Positions 60,640 through 64,000 of a DNA stretch of 64,000 nt are shown one piece after another. The stretch is from Berberis thunbergii. Lineage: Eukaryota > Streptophyta > Magnoliopsida > Ranunculales > Berberidaceae. The DNA lies in contig QNQO01006979.1 of NCBI GenBank assembly GCA_003290165.1, positions 434,001 through 498,000 on the forward strand. The letters are read 5' to 3'. Position numbers and translations under genes: made by a program. The notes under the pieces were generated by a model. It did no database searches. It was not told the DNA's origin and saw only the letters and a list, made by a program, of their open reading frames with translations. Positions within the stretch are counted from its first letter, which is position 1; every line of letters begins with the position of its first letter.

Positions 60640-64000
<3,361 letters not shown>

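Overview
This is eudicot nuclear DNA. The genes have many short exons with GT-AG introns, the background is AT-rich, and plant transposons make up most of the length. Four host genes are recognisable, all on the minus strand: the 5' part of a MOS14/transportin-3 type importin (exons between 1998 and 10310, continuing past the left edge), a myosin-binding (GTD-binding domain) membrane protein (42909-44952), a complete nine-exon NOL9/Grc3-type polynucleotide 5'-kinase (46425-53033), and the 3' part of a protein phosphatase 2A catalytic subunit (60640-62997, continuing past the right edge). Every exon was placed by reading the translation across splice sites and checking phase. The PP2A gene alone shows a phase problem at its last intron.

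The rest is mainly transposon sequence, and its organisation is the notable part. Region by region: 1-10310 is the importin gene, whose introns hold two LINE 3' fragments, two PIF/Harbinger MITEs, one hAT MITE and a palindromic AAT/ATT microsatellite. 10619-16512 is a 5.9 kb PIF/Harbinger element with TAA target duplications, placed about 310 bp upstream of the importin start codon. It carries a decayed Myb/SANT-like ORF1 and a frameshifted piece of a polyamine uptake transporter gene. 18131-41389 is a CACTA-like element carrying several exons of the exocyst gene SEC5. A Ty3/gypsy element (18164-37074, target duplication ATTAA) is inserted in it. Inside that element's 3' LTR is a second, non-autonomous LTR retrotransposon (27142-36781), and inside the latter's LTR is a hAT-like element (33727-35028). 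That is four levels of nesting, each inner level resolved by its target duplication.

53544-60155, between the NOL9 and PP2A genes, is a cluster of a Mutator-type foldback MITE and three hAT-like elements. Two of these carry host gene fragments: the 5' exons of a CBP60-like gene, and the region C-terminal to the zinc fingers of a tandem CCCH zinc-finger gene.

Taken together, four DNA transposons from three superfamilies (Harbinger, CACTA, hAT) within about 50 kb each carry a different host gene fragment. All the fragments are in the element's interior, and all but the short CBP60-like piece show a frameshift or stop codon. This recurrent transduplication is the main observation. Gene identities come from recalled family sequence and no search was run. 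Element boundaries come from terminal repeats and target duplications read directly in the sequence.
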